Assembly (NCBI GenBank): GCA_016748015.1
Contig: JAAOMT010000303.1
Coordinates: 252,257-316,256 of the forward strand
Length of the DNA: 64,000 nt
Reading direction: 5' to 3'
Source of the DNA: Geosiphon pyriformis
Lineage: Eukaryota; Glomeromycota; Glomeromycetes; Archaeosporales; Geosiphonaceae
Made by a program: the position numbers and the translations under genes. Below the pieces are notes generated by a model. It worked only from the letters and a program-made list of their open reading frames with translations. It was not told the DNA's origin and ran no database searches. Of the stretch, positions 11,401-21,671 are shown one piece after another (positions within the stretch are counted from its first letter, which is position 1; each line of letters begins with the position of its first letter).

Positions 11401-11599
11401 TTCAACCCAAAAATATAACAAAACATGAATATACAAAAATACTAACAACTTTAACATTATATAAATACTCAATTGTTCAAGGAGAAATTATCTCAAAAAG
11501 AACAAAACAATATAAAACAGCAGTCAAAACATTTTATCAATCACCAAAACATACTATACTGAAAAAACAGAAAAAATCTAGATCAACCAACCAAAGTAA

Positions 11600-12750
11600 T
11601 TACAGAACCAGAAAAGGAGACAATATTGTTTAACATGCATTCAGATCCAACAGCAGGACATTTTTATAAAGAAGCAACAATGAAAAGAACCAAAAAAAGA
11701 TACTATTGGCCATCAATGTATCTAGATATTATTCAATATATTTAAAATTGTGATGCTTGTCAAAGAAGAGGAGAAACAAAACCCAGTGAACCATTAAAAC
11801 CAATCAAAGTGAAACAACTATTCAATCACATTAGAATTGACTTAGTCAGACCATTAACAATCACAAGTAGAGGCAACAGATATATTGCAGTAGCCATGGA
11901 TTATCTTACAAAATGGCCAGAAGCAAAAGCCATTCAAAGAGCAAATGCAGAATCCATTGCCAAATTTGTTCATCAAGATTTGATCTGCTAATATGGATGT
12001 CTAAAAAAACTATTATCAGATCAAGGAACTCACTTTGTGAATAGAACATTGGCAGAATTAAGTCAAAAATTTGGGATAAAAAGACCATTATTATCACCAT
12101 ACCATCTACAAACAAATGGATTAATTGAAAGATTTAACAGAACATTGTGTAAAGCCATTGCCAAAATCAGCCAAGAAAACCAAAACAAATGGGACTTGAT
12201 TATACCATTAGTATTATTTGCTTATTGAACAATAAAATAAGACACTACACAAGCAACACCATTTGAATTGGTATATGGTAGAACAACAATATTACCAGTT
12301 GAGATAGAAGTCAACACATATCTAACTGAACCAATAACTAAAAAAAATTTCTAAGAAACATTGTTAAGAAGAACATATGACTTAATAGAAACTCTAGAAA
12401 ACAAATGGCAAAAAGCAGCTGACAATATTCAGAAGTCACAAGAGAAACAAAAAGAAAAGCATGATAACCAACTACCAAAGAAACCAGTAGAATTCAGGAT
12501 TGGAGACAAAGTACTTCTATATTGTACCAAAGCAGAAAAACAATGGAGTAAAAAATTTGACCCCAAATAGGATGGACCATTTCACATAGAAGAAATTATG
12601 AGAAATAGAGCTTATAAATTAAGATTGAACAACAAAATCTTGACAAAAGCAGCACATGGAGATTGACTAAAACCATATTACAATATAGCATCATTACCCA
12701 CCAGTAATATTCCACAATTAGAAGTACAAAGAATACTAGTCCAATTAGAT
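11600..12750 (+). pseudogene. Family B integrase, copy 1
   Basis: Integrase inserts the cDNA. The zinc-binding HHCC start is at 11636-11765 (His ... His ... Cys-Asp-Ala-Cys). The core follows with the three acidic residues: Ile-Asp-Leu (11833-11841), Ser-Asp-Gln-Gly (12016-12027) and Ile-Glu-Arg-Phe (12124-12135). The C-terminal basic region and the Phe-Arg-Ile-Gly-Asp-Lys-Val-Leu-Leu block (about 12490-12530) are readable. TAA and TAG stops break it (for example at 11989 and 12235). After about 12690 the frame becomes unreadable until the 3' ORF. Confidence 0.9.
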
Positions 12751-12860
12751 GAGATTCTATGAGATTTAGAACCAATTATACTCATTAAAACAAATACGTC
12801 AACCTGACCTACTGAAAAACTATATAAGAAACCAAAGTATGCAACAAAGACAACAGAAAA

Positions 12861-13496
12861 ATGGAAATTCCAGACCACATTTATCAACTTGCTCAACAAT
12901 TATTTCAAGCTGTAAATTAACAACAGCTAAACATGGAAATTGTTATTAACCACCAAACAATTTGTTATTGAAACACTAAGAAAAAGACAAAAAATATGCC
13001 ATATCAATGACTACCAAAGAATAACAAAAACTGGTCAGACAAAATTGTTAAAAAAGTAAAACACACTTTTAAAAAGATATTCATCACAGATCCAACAGAA
13101 CAATTAACAAAAGAAAATTAGAAACAATAGACAGAACAACTTCCAATAGCATACTATTACTATCAGTTGGGTCAAAAAGTAAATATTCAGAAGTTGTATC
13201 TTAACAAATCCAAGAGAATATTTAACCAAAACATCATACAACAAATCAAAGAATTTATCAGAAAGAAGACAAATGCAACATTACACATTAGAACAATTTA
13301 CTAACTACATGCCATATTTCAGAATTACTCCGAAATACTGTTACACTTCAACATGGAGACAATAACTATCAACCAATGGGGAAGAATAAACAACACACAA
13401 GTCAAAAACATGCAAGCCAAAATTGAACAAACAGTACTTGAAAAAGAAGTCTTAGACTTAATTCAAAATGAAAATTTTAATAGAGCTCAATATTAA
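12861..13496 (+). pseudogene. Extra 3' ORF of family B, copy 1 (unknown function)
   Basis: Between integrase and the 3' LTR lies a 212-codon frame starting with ATG at 12861 and ending TAA at 13494-13496. It keeps one frame throughout despite internal stops. Copy 2 has a 216-codon homologue (34798-35445) with the same start (Met-Glu-Ile), Gln-rich helix, tyrosine-rich middle and last three residues Ala-Gln-Tyr. A decayed third version is seen in relic E before 17492. No signal peptide or membrane segment is evident, so an envelope is not supported. I do not recognise a domain; composition suggests helical, possibly coiled-coil protein. Confidence 0.65.
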
Positions 13497-13508
13497 AGGA
13501 AAAAATAA
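13497..13508 (+). other. Polypurine tract (B copy 1)
   Basis: AGGAAAAAATAA lies directly before the 3' LTR, the expected position of the plus-strand primer. Copy 2 has a similar A/G run at 35446-35459. Confidence 0.6.
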
Positions 13509-14411
13509 TGTTACTCATAAAAAATGGGTATAAAAAAAGTAGTAAAAAAACCATATAAGAAAATAAACCAATAAGAGATTAGTATTTAACACATGAGCAC
13601 ATTGCTTAGCAATGTGAAGCAATGTTAGAAATCATGGCACATTGCTTAGCAATGTGGAGCAAGATAGAGCAATGTCAGAAATTAGGACACATTGCTTAGC
13701 AATGTGAAGCATTGTCAGAAAACACGGCATATTGTTCAGCAATGTGAGCATTGTTCAAGAAATCATAGCACATTGCTCAGAAATGTGAGTGATCTCATAG
13801 AACCCAAATTATGTATATATAGTGATAATGTTAAAAGTAAAAAAGACAGACCTCTGAAGTTTAGATTTGATCTAAGCAATCTTCCAACATAACAATCATC
13901 TAATAAATCATTATTTTCTATCTCAATTTATGTCCCACTATCAATATCTCATGTTGATAGTAATTAATACTTAACTATACTGGAACAATAGCTCTTGATC
14001 ACGGCTATTGACAGGATACTAACTTGTCTATTGCCTTGGCTTATTTCTTTATTTTATTTTATTTTATTTTATTTTCTTAATTTTTATTACTAACTCTATT
14101 GAGAATTAATGCACAGAGTACTGATGTCAGAATATAGCACTGGTAAAAGACCCAAGAATAAGAATAGAACACTTGATTGAGAATAGCTTACTAAAAGGAA
14201 TACCAGCCATCAAACTGAAAAAAAAATTGACAAAACTGTGGTTTTGAGAAGCTATGGATAAAACTATTACAACTGAATTTCTATCCATTATACAAAAGAT
14301 TCAACCAAAACCTTTAGATAAACACACCTTCAGATTTCCATCATCGACAACTTTGAGCACCAAGTTATGGATTTGTTATTCTCTTATAAACCCAACAAAT
14401 CATCTGTAACA
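13509..14411 (+). repeat. 3' LTR of B copy 1
   Basis: 903 bp, TGTTACTC to CTGTAACA, paired with 4197-5056. U3 carries exact 19-nt palindromes CACATTGCTTAGCAATGTG at 13598-13616, 13638-13656 and 13688-13706, plus an imperfect one at 13728-13746. TATA-like TATATATAG is at 13814-13822. The hairpin module is at 13937-14009. A run of TTTTA units (about 14047-14080) is longer than in the 5' LTR. Confidence 0.9.
13937..14009 (+). promoter_or_regulatory. 73-nt two-hairpin LTR module (B copy 1, 3' LTR)
   Basis: ACTATCAA / TTGATAGT dyad followed after a fixed gap by AATAGC / GCTATT with TGATCA in the loop. It lies about 115 nt downstream of the TATA-like box, so probably within the transcript. Confidence 0.6.
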
Positions 14412-17400
14412 ATGCCAACAAACTTACCAAGTTTTATTTAAAAACCACCAATTTATTTAAAAAAAAGTTTGATACATATTTAACAATAAGCTTATTTAAC
14501 TATTAATAAGTCTATGAGCTTTATTAGTGGTTAAAAAAAATAGAAAAATCTGTTTTTGTATTAATTATTGTTAATTAAACAGTATTATAATTAAAGATGT
14601 TTATTTTTTATCCAAAATTAATAATATGCTAGATGTTTTTAACAAATCAAAATACTTTTTAATATTAAATCTAGAAAATGAATATTATTAAATTGTTATG
14701 AATTTCAAAGACTGTTCAAAAACAACTTTTACTATCCAAAAAAAATTATAAGTTCAATATAATGTTTTTTGAATTATGTAATATACCAGTAATATTTTAA
14801 AAACTTATAAATATTACCTATGTTGAATTTTTTTAGCAGTTAATAATTGTTTATCTTGATAATATTAATGTCTATTTATCATTATTTAAAGCTTATTTAG
14901 TTTACTATAAGAAGTTTTTTAATAATTATAAAAAGCAAAATTAAAGTTTAACATCAAAAAATATTATTTTAGAAAGATTAACTTGGTCTTTTACAGTTAT
15001 ATTGTCAATAGAAAAGAAGTTAAATTTGATTCAGAAAAAATTGGTGTGATTAAAAATTTTAAAATCTTTTAAAATACTACCAAATTAAAAAAATTTACAA
15101 AATTAATATATTATTATCAAAAATTTATTAAAAAATTTTCTAAAATTGCTAAATCACTAAATTACTTAACTAATAAAAATATAGAATATAAATAGACTTT
15201 GAAATAGCAAAAAGTCTTTGATATCTTCAAAAAAAACTAATAATAACTTCAATTTTAGCTTACTCTGATTTTAGCAAAAGATTTTAACTGGTTATAAATA
15301 CTTTATACACAGTTTTTAGTGCTATTTTATTTTAATTAAATAATAATAACAAAAAATAAATAATCATTTGTGTTAATAAAACATTAAAACCAACAGAAAA
15401 AAATTATTTAGTTACTAAATTAAAAACAACAAAAGTAATTTGGATTTTTTATTATTTTAATCTATATTTTAAATTTAGAGAAATTAATAATATTATTAAT
15501 AATATTAAATTTAAATGGCTATAAAACAAAAATTCCAAATTAAATACCAAACAAACTTATTAAAATAAATTTTAGCAAACTACAAATATGTTGTATATGA
15601 TAAATTAAAAAAATTACACACAATATTAATTGTTTCTCTAAAATAAAACAAGATTAAAAATTACAATTACTATTTAATTCAATTAACAATAAATTCTAAA
15701 AATTATAACAATCTTAAACAATACTTAAAAATACTTATTATACCAGAAATTTGGTCTTTTAGTAAAAAAACATTAATTATAATACCAAATAAAACAATGT
15801 TTCTTATATAACAATTTTATTTATTACTAAAATTACAAAATTTAAACAATTTATTTAGAGTAATTTAAAAACATAAAAAAAACAATTTTATATAACATGT
15901 ATTTAAATTTCTTATTAGCACATTTTAAAAAAGATAGTAAAATCCAAAAAACATTAAAATACTATTTTTGATCTTAAATAAAAAGAAATATTTATTAATA
16001 TATTAAATTTTATAATAGTTATCAAAAAAAACACATTTTATAAAGCTCTTAAATTCAATTAAAGTTGGACAACTTTTTGATTAAGTTAGTATTAATTTAA
16101 TAAAACCATTATTTATCACAAATCAAGAAAACCAATATATTGTAATTATAGTAAATTATTTGACAAATGGCCCAAAGTCAAAATAATTTAATAAAATAAT
16201 ATAAAATCAATAAAAAATTTTATCTATAAAGATATTATTTGTAAATATAAATGCTTAATTGAATTTTTATTTGATTAGAAAACATATTTTATAAACAACT
16301 TAATACAAAAAATTTGTAAATAATTTAATATCAAAAAACTTTTATCTTTATTTTACTATTTACAAATAAATAATTTGTAAAATGTTTTAATAAAACACTT
16401 TATAAATCATTAACCAAGATTTTAACAGATTTTGAGCAAGAATAAAATCTTTTTATTCTATTAACTAGTATATAAAACACTAAAACAAGATATAATAAAA
16501 CATATATTATTTAACCTAATTTATAATAAAACAGTAATATTACTAATTAATTTTACAATAAAACTCTATTTAGTTTAATTAATTACAGAAAACAATTTTC
16601 AAAAAACACTATAAATAAAAAATTATATATTTTTTAATATACTAAAAAATAATAATAAATTACAGTTAATTATATAAAATATTCTTAAACTTAAAAAAAA
16701 AACAATAAAATGAAAAATTTGATTATAAATAGAACAAATTATTTTATATATACAAAATTCTAAAAAATAGATTATACAAGTTAAAACTTGATAATAAGGT
16801 TTTAAAAAAAATTGTACATAATAACAGACTTAAACATTATTATTTCAAAACCAATCATGAACTCTTAATTTTACAATTTGATATACAATTTTTCTTGGTT
16901 AATTTTGAAGATATTCTTTAAAACTTAAAACCAATAGTTATTATTAAACAATTTCTAAATCTGAATATTTAAAATTATTTTATTTTATTTTACACTTATT
17001 TAATCAAAACAATTCTACCAAAAATATTTAAAAATTACATAAAAAAACAAAAACAAAAATAATATAAAAACTTATATATCAAAAATAATTTTTATTTTAT
17101 TTATTTTTTAGTTAGTTATTATAATTATTTCTCAAAATATTCAATAATTATTTCAAAATTTAATGTTAACTTTAAAAATACTATTCAAATTATTTATAAT
17201 TATTATTAAAAAACATATTAATTATATTTAAACAAAATCTGTTACAATTTTAATCACAAATTTACAAAATTACCATTTTTATAAAAAAAATAAAAAAAAT
17301 TATTCTGAAATTTACTTATCAGAACTTTTAAAACAAGCTTTAAAAAAATTTAATATTTATATCTATTAATATTCTACCAAATATTACAATTTAACAAAAA

Positions 17401-17492
17401 CCTTAACAGTATCTTAATAAATAAAACAACAATATCTTTTAATTTATAGATATTTTTATATTAAAAAAACATTATAATTAAATAATAAAAAC
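14412..17492 (+). mobile_element. Relic gypsy element E, right part (RT, RNase H, integrase, 3' ORF)
   Basis: Very A/T-rich and full of stops, but translation follows family B in order. The first codons after the ATGC duplication read Gln-Gln-Thr-Tyr, exactly continuing the RT start that was cut at 4196. About 15000-15235 matches the RT connection and the Lys-Ala-Phe block, about 16020-16420 matches the integrase core (Asn-Tyr-Leu-Ile-Lys-Trp and later Phe-Asn-Ile-Lys-Lys-Leu-Leu), and about 17330-17490 resembles the extra 3' ORF. Sequence stops at about 17492 where LINE L1 begins, and a plausible continuation appears at 36353. This is the oldest layer of the nested stack. Confidence 0.75.
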
Positions 17493-17592
17493 TCTTTCAT
17501 TGATCTCCTGGCCACAATAAGAGCTAAAAATAATTAAAAGAAATACACTTTTTTTTTCTTTCTCTCTAGTTTTTATAGTTATTTCTTTTAAC

Positions 17593-19566
17593 ATGATCCC
17601 TTTTGTTGCTATGGATTTAGTAGGCTTTTCTGTTGGTGGTTCTGGTTCTGTTTTGGCTGGATTGAGAACCCAATTTGGCACTAAAAAAAAAGTGTGCATA
17701 GAAAGTATATACTTTTGTGGTCCCTCATACAAAAAATCTAAGAAATCTAATGTTGCTGGTAGTATGATAAACTTGTCAGCTGAACTTTTACCTGTTGATG
17801 TCTTACAAGCTGTCTATGGTAAATGCAAAGTGTCTTGGAGTAGTAAAGTGAAAAACAAAAAGACTAGTGTTAGTGAAATATCTAATGTTGAGAACATAAA
17901 CAACATGATAGCTGAGAAAATGAATTACATAGATTCAAATGCTTCTGAAACTGATAATATAGTAGATAATGCAACTTCAAAAAAGATGCATACAAGAATG
18001 TTTGTTTTGAGTAAGCTGCTAAAAATGCTTTTTTTTAAGAATTTAAGTAACAATAATGCTAAAATAGTGTTGCTTGTGTCTAAGTTTCTTGAATCTCATA
18101 ATCTATTATTGGCTGAATCATGGAATAAGAAAGTTAGAAATTTTAATTTTGCTAAATCATTTGCATTAGATATAGAGCTATTGGCAATATCTAGAAAGAC
18201 TAATAGTAATAAATTATTTGTAATCAAGAAAATTTTCTATTGAATTGATGGTTTTGGAGGGGCTTTCACTCTCTCAAAATTTCTAAGAATCATTAAGTTA
18301 TCTTTTACATCTGAATTTAGTTTGAATAAGACAAAGAGTTTGGTTATCAGTGAAAAAATCTTGGTTAATAGTGACATAAAGAAAGTAAACAGCTGTTTAA
18401 ATTGGGAATTAATTATCAAAAAAATCCCAGTAAATTTTCCCAAATCAGCTGTGAAATCTGTGTTTTCCAAATTTGGCAAGATTATCTCTATCAAAATGCA
18501 ACTAATTGGTCTATGGCAAAAGACTTTGGTAGAATTTAAGTCTTTAGATATGACTAACTCAGTTGCTTTTAAATAGTTGGTTTTCATGGAAAAGAATTTG
18601 GTGTGTATAGCCTTGGCAGTTAATAATAAAAAATCATGAATGGTAAGAGATTGTCATCAGGCTTTGTTGTATACTCTTCTAGTTGGGACTACAGCTCATA
18701 ATTTGTCTGATTTATTGAAATTATATGGTAGAAAAACTTGTTTTATTGGCTGTAATCTTATTTTATATGTGTATAATAGATGTGCAATAGTGTGTTTTGT
18801 TGATGAAACATTTAAGTTGGCTGTTATTGATTCTATTCTGGTGTTTAAGAGTGTGAATTTGTATTGGACTGGTCTCTCTTTAGTCTGTTGTGTCTATTGC
18901 AAACAATTTAGTCATGTTTTTGTTGATTGCTTAATAGGTAGAAATTTCAGTAATCATAATAAGCAGATAGTGTTTTCTCAGAATTAGATTTGTTTGGCCA
19001 ATATTTATAAGAAAAAACAGGTGTTTATCTCTCATCTGGTTTTTTTCAATGACAAAACTTGGGCTTAGATTGCTGGTAGTGCCTCTTTTTATGTAGTTTC
19101 ATTGGTTTTTTTTGGTGTTGATTTATCTTCAGGTGCAAAACCCATTTTAATTGTTTTTGGTCTTCTAGGTGTTTTTTGTTTGACCAACTGTTTGGATTTT
19201 TTGAAGTGCTCTTTAGAGCTTTTGACTAATCAGATGTTTGGAATTTTGAAAAAATTGAGTTTTGTTGAATTGATACTCTTGGTATTCTCTTTTTATGTCT
19301 TTTCTCCAGTCACTTCTGTGTCTTTGGTTTCTGATTTTGATTCGAATATGATTCTGAATAATGTGTTAGCATTATCTGCTTCTTCTTTTTCAGTTGTTGT
19401 TGATGTGGTTGCAGACTTCAGCTCAAGTAGTTTTAAAGTTCTGACCACCAAGATGGGTAATTTGGAGTTGAAAATAGTAGCTTTGAAAGTATCAATTGGT
19501 TTAGTTTTAAAAAAGTTGGATTGTTTGTGTTTTGGTTTGGGTTTGTCAACTCTCTTTTTATCTTAA
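17593..19566 (+). pseudogene. L1 ORF1: RRM and zinc-knuckle RNA-binding protein
   Basis: RNA-binding ORF1-type protein of a LINE. The first 216 codons (17593-18240) are open and start with a Gly/Ser-rich segment followed by Lys-rich stretches. An RRM-like fold lies at about 18390-18576 (hydrophobic Ile-Ile-Lys-Lys-Ile-Pro strand and Lys-Thr-Leu-Val-Glu-Phe strand). A CX2CX4HX4C knuckle is at 18889-18930. A leucine-rich coiled-coil-like segment lies at 19450-19530. Stops at 18241, 18574 and 18985 and a frame change near 19080 break it. Homologous ORF1s are at 42771 (L2) and 54990 (L3). Confidence 0.75.
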
Positions 19567-20643
19567 TAAGTAAATTGGTTTGGAAAATTGTTATGTATAA
19601 TGTTTGAGGTATTAATATCTCTGCCAAGCAGAAGGATGTTGTTCATTGATATGTAAGTTCAGGTAATTTGGTATTTTTTGTTATGGAAACTAAGTTGTGA
19701 TTAAGTGTCAAATCATAGATTTCTAATAAGTTTGAGAATATATATATCTTTATATTTGGGTTGGAAAAGGGTTTTTTTGGTGCTGAAGTAGTAATTATTA
19801 TGAACAATTCTTTGGCTCATCATGTTTCTAAGATGGAGAAGATTCCTGGTCGAGTTATTTTGGTATGGCTTCTGTTCAAAGGCAAGCTCTCAGTTATGGT
19901 TCTGGGTGTGTATGCTGGTGTTTCATCTGAGACTAGATTTAAACAGACTTTAGCAGTAAACTTTTTTATTGCTAAGGCTGTTAACTCCAGTACTTTTGTG
20001 GTTTTGGGTGGTGATTTTAATGAGAGTAGATTTGGGAAGAGTGCGAGTTTTAGGTTCTGTTTGAATTTGGATTTGGTTAATTCGTTTTCTGATCATTATT
20101 TAGCCAATGCTTCTATATGGAGCAATTCAAGAGAGGTTAAGAGAACTATTGATTACATTTTTGTTAGTAAAAATTTGTCTTCAGCTGTTATTGGTCATAA
20201 GCTTGGCTCTGTTGCTGGTTTCTTTAACACTGATTATAAAGCTGTTATAGTATTTATTGGCTTGAGTAGACTTTTGGATGTTCATCTGAATAGCTTGTGC
20301 AAGTAGACTAACAAGAACCATTAGAAGTTTAAAATTAAGAATGTGGATAACACCAAATAGACAGAATTTAGAGAGTGCTTTATGGCTAAGTTGTTAGTAA
20401 TGAAAGATAAGTTCTTAGTGGCAGCAGCTTGTAATTTGAATACAATGTAAAAGTTATTAAAGGGAGTAATAGTAGAATTAGCTAATAAAACATTTTCTAA
20501 ATATTGGTTTAGTGTCTGTTAAAGTGTGGGAAACAAATGTTTTTCAAAATTTTTTGGGTTAAAATTGTTAGTTGTCAAGATTATTAAGAGATTAGGCTTG
20601 AATAATATGCTTAGTTTTAAGTGTTTCATTAAGAAATAGTTAA
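19567..20643 (+). pseudogene. L1 APE-type endonuclease
   Basis: Apurinic/apyrimidinic-like endonuclease that nicks the target for target-primed reverse transcription. The open stretch 19761-20306 has Val-Leu-Gly-Gly-Asp-Phe-Asn-Glu-Ser (about 19999-20025), Ile-Asp-Tyr-Ile-Phe-Val-Ser (20149-20169) and Thr-Asp-Tyr-Lys (about 20230), the counterpart of the catalytic Ser-Asp-His with His changed to Tyr. The N-terminal strand lies before 19761 with several stops. Coding sequence runs on to about 20640, where the D LTR begins. Confidence 0.8.
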
Positions 20644-21671
20644 TGTTATGGGTAAACTTGGTGGAATATGGTGGTAATGTTTGGTGCTTTAATTTAATGT
20701 TCTAAGATTATATGTTTTTTACAGAGTTAATGTTTATCAGTCTCTGAAAGTCTTTTCTGAATGTGAATTTATCCATTGAGTTCTTTGGTTATAAGACACA
20801 AAGTTTTGGTTTTTACTAATTGCAACTTTTTATAAAAGTAAGTTTTCTTCTCTGAGCTAATAAGTACAGTCATTAGAGTTTGGCATTGTCTTTTCACTCT
20901 TCTGATAAGCTAACAAGATAATGTTAATATTCAAAACTTAAGGGAAGTCTCCTTCTTTTATCAGACTATCATGAAATCTATTTTTAAACAGTCAATTTTT
21001 CTATATTGCCACTTCACAAAAGAAAAATAAAAAAGAAAAAAAAAATAAAAGAAAATAAAAGAAAATAAATAAATAAATAAAATAAAATAAGAAATAAGTA
21101 TCTTGTTAATTGTCATGATTAAGAGCTATTGTGCCAGCAGGTTAAATAGTAGATAATAACATAGATTTGAAGAATTGAAGAGATATTTTATTGATATAAT
21201 TCCATTTCAGTTAATAGCAACTATTCTTGAAAAAAGGAGTATTTAATAATTATAACCTGCAAGTCTAATTAACACTGAGAGTCCAATTGATTTTGAAAGT
21301 CTAATTTTTTCTTTCAATGTCTTTCTAACTTCTACAGCTATTCATTTTATACATTTTTTTTATTTTACAGGATTGCTTCTAATTGTTTTATTATTGCTAA
21401 CTATTGTTTTGCTATTTCTGTAATTGCTTCATTTTTCTATATTATTACTAGTTATCCTATATTATAATACATTATCTGGTGTTATTACATATTATTCTGT
21501 GTTATCTTATGTTATAATGTGTTATCCTGTGTTATTCTAAGTTATAATGTATTATCTAATATTATTGCGTGCTATTCTGTGTTATGTCACATTTTGGTCA
21601 CATTTTTTCATAACTTTGGATTGGTTTTTCTATTTGGATAATATTGACTTTAAATTCTAATAAGATTTACA
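20644..21671 (-). repeat. Family D LTR inside L1 (probable solo LTR)
   Basis: About 1.03 kb with no LINE coding. It aligns in reverse complement with 36398-37423, including a short-period array (GTGTTATCC-like units, 21455-21590), a purine-rich run (21003-21085) and AATTGTCATG...GAGCTATT (21108-21130), the counterpart of hairpin 2 of the B-type LTRs. LINE coding stops before it and restarts after it (21707), with no other element sequence, so it is a solo LTR. Exact ends and target duplication are uncertain. Confidence 0.75.

Larger units (their letters stand above)
4197..14411 (+). mobile_element. Family B gypsy element, copy 1 (complete, dead)
   Basis: A full-length 10.2-kb Ty3/gypsy LTR retrotransposon: 860-bp 5' LTR, primer site, gag, protease, Cys-rich region, dUTPase-like domain, RT, RNase H, integrase, extra 3' ORF, purine tract, 903-bp 3' LTR, flanked by ATGC duplications. 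Almost all coding segments lie in one reading frame from 5119 to about 12750, with local shifts near 6715 and 11405-11600, so it was a single gag-pol polyprotein. Dozens of stops now break it, mostly at sites where copy 2 has Trp, Gln or Arg. It lies inside the RT-proximal codons of relic E. It is more decayed than copy 2 at 26148. Confidence 0.93.

Noticed and set aside
5119-13496. Alternative genetic code or read-through (frequent TAG and TGA inside frames)
   Set aside because: The two host genes use TGG for Trp and normal stops, and copy 2 has sense codons at most of these positions. Decay explains the stops.
12861-13496. Envelope gene
   Set aside because: No signal peptide, no transmembrane helix and no Cys-rich ectodomain in either copy of the 3' ORF.
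13692-13892. 66-codon open frame with Cys and His residues in the 3' LTR of B copy 1
   Set aside because: It is a translation of the U3 palindrome array and adjoining promoter; not conserved in the 5' LTR.
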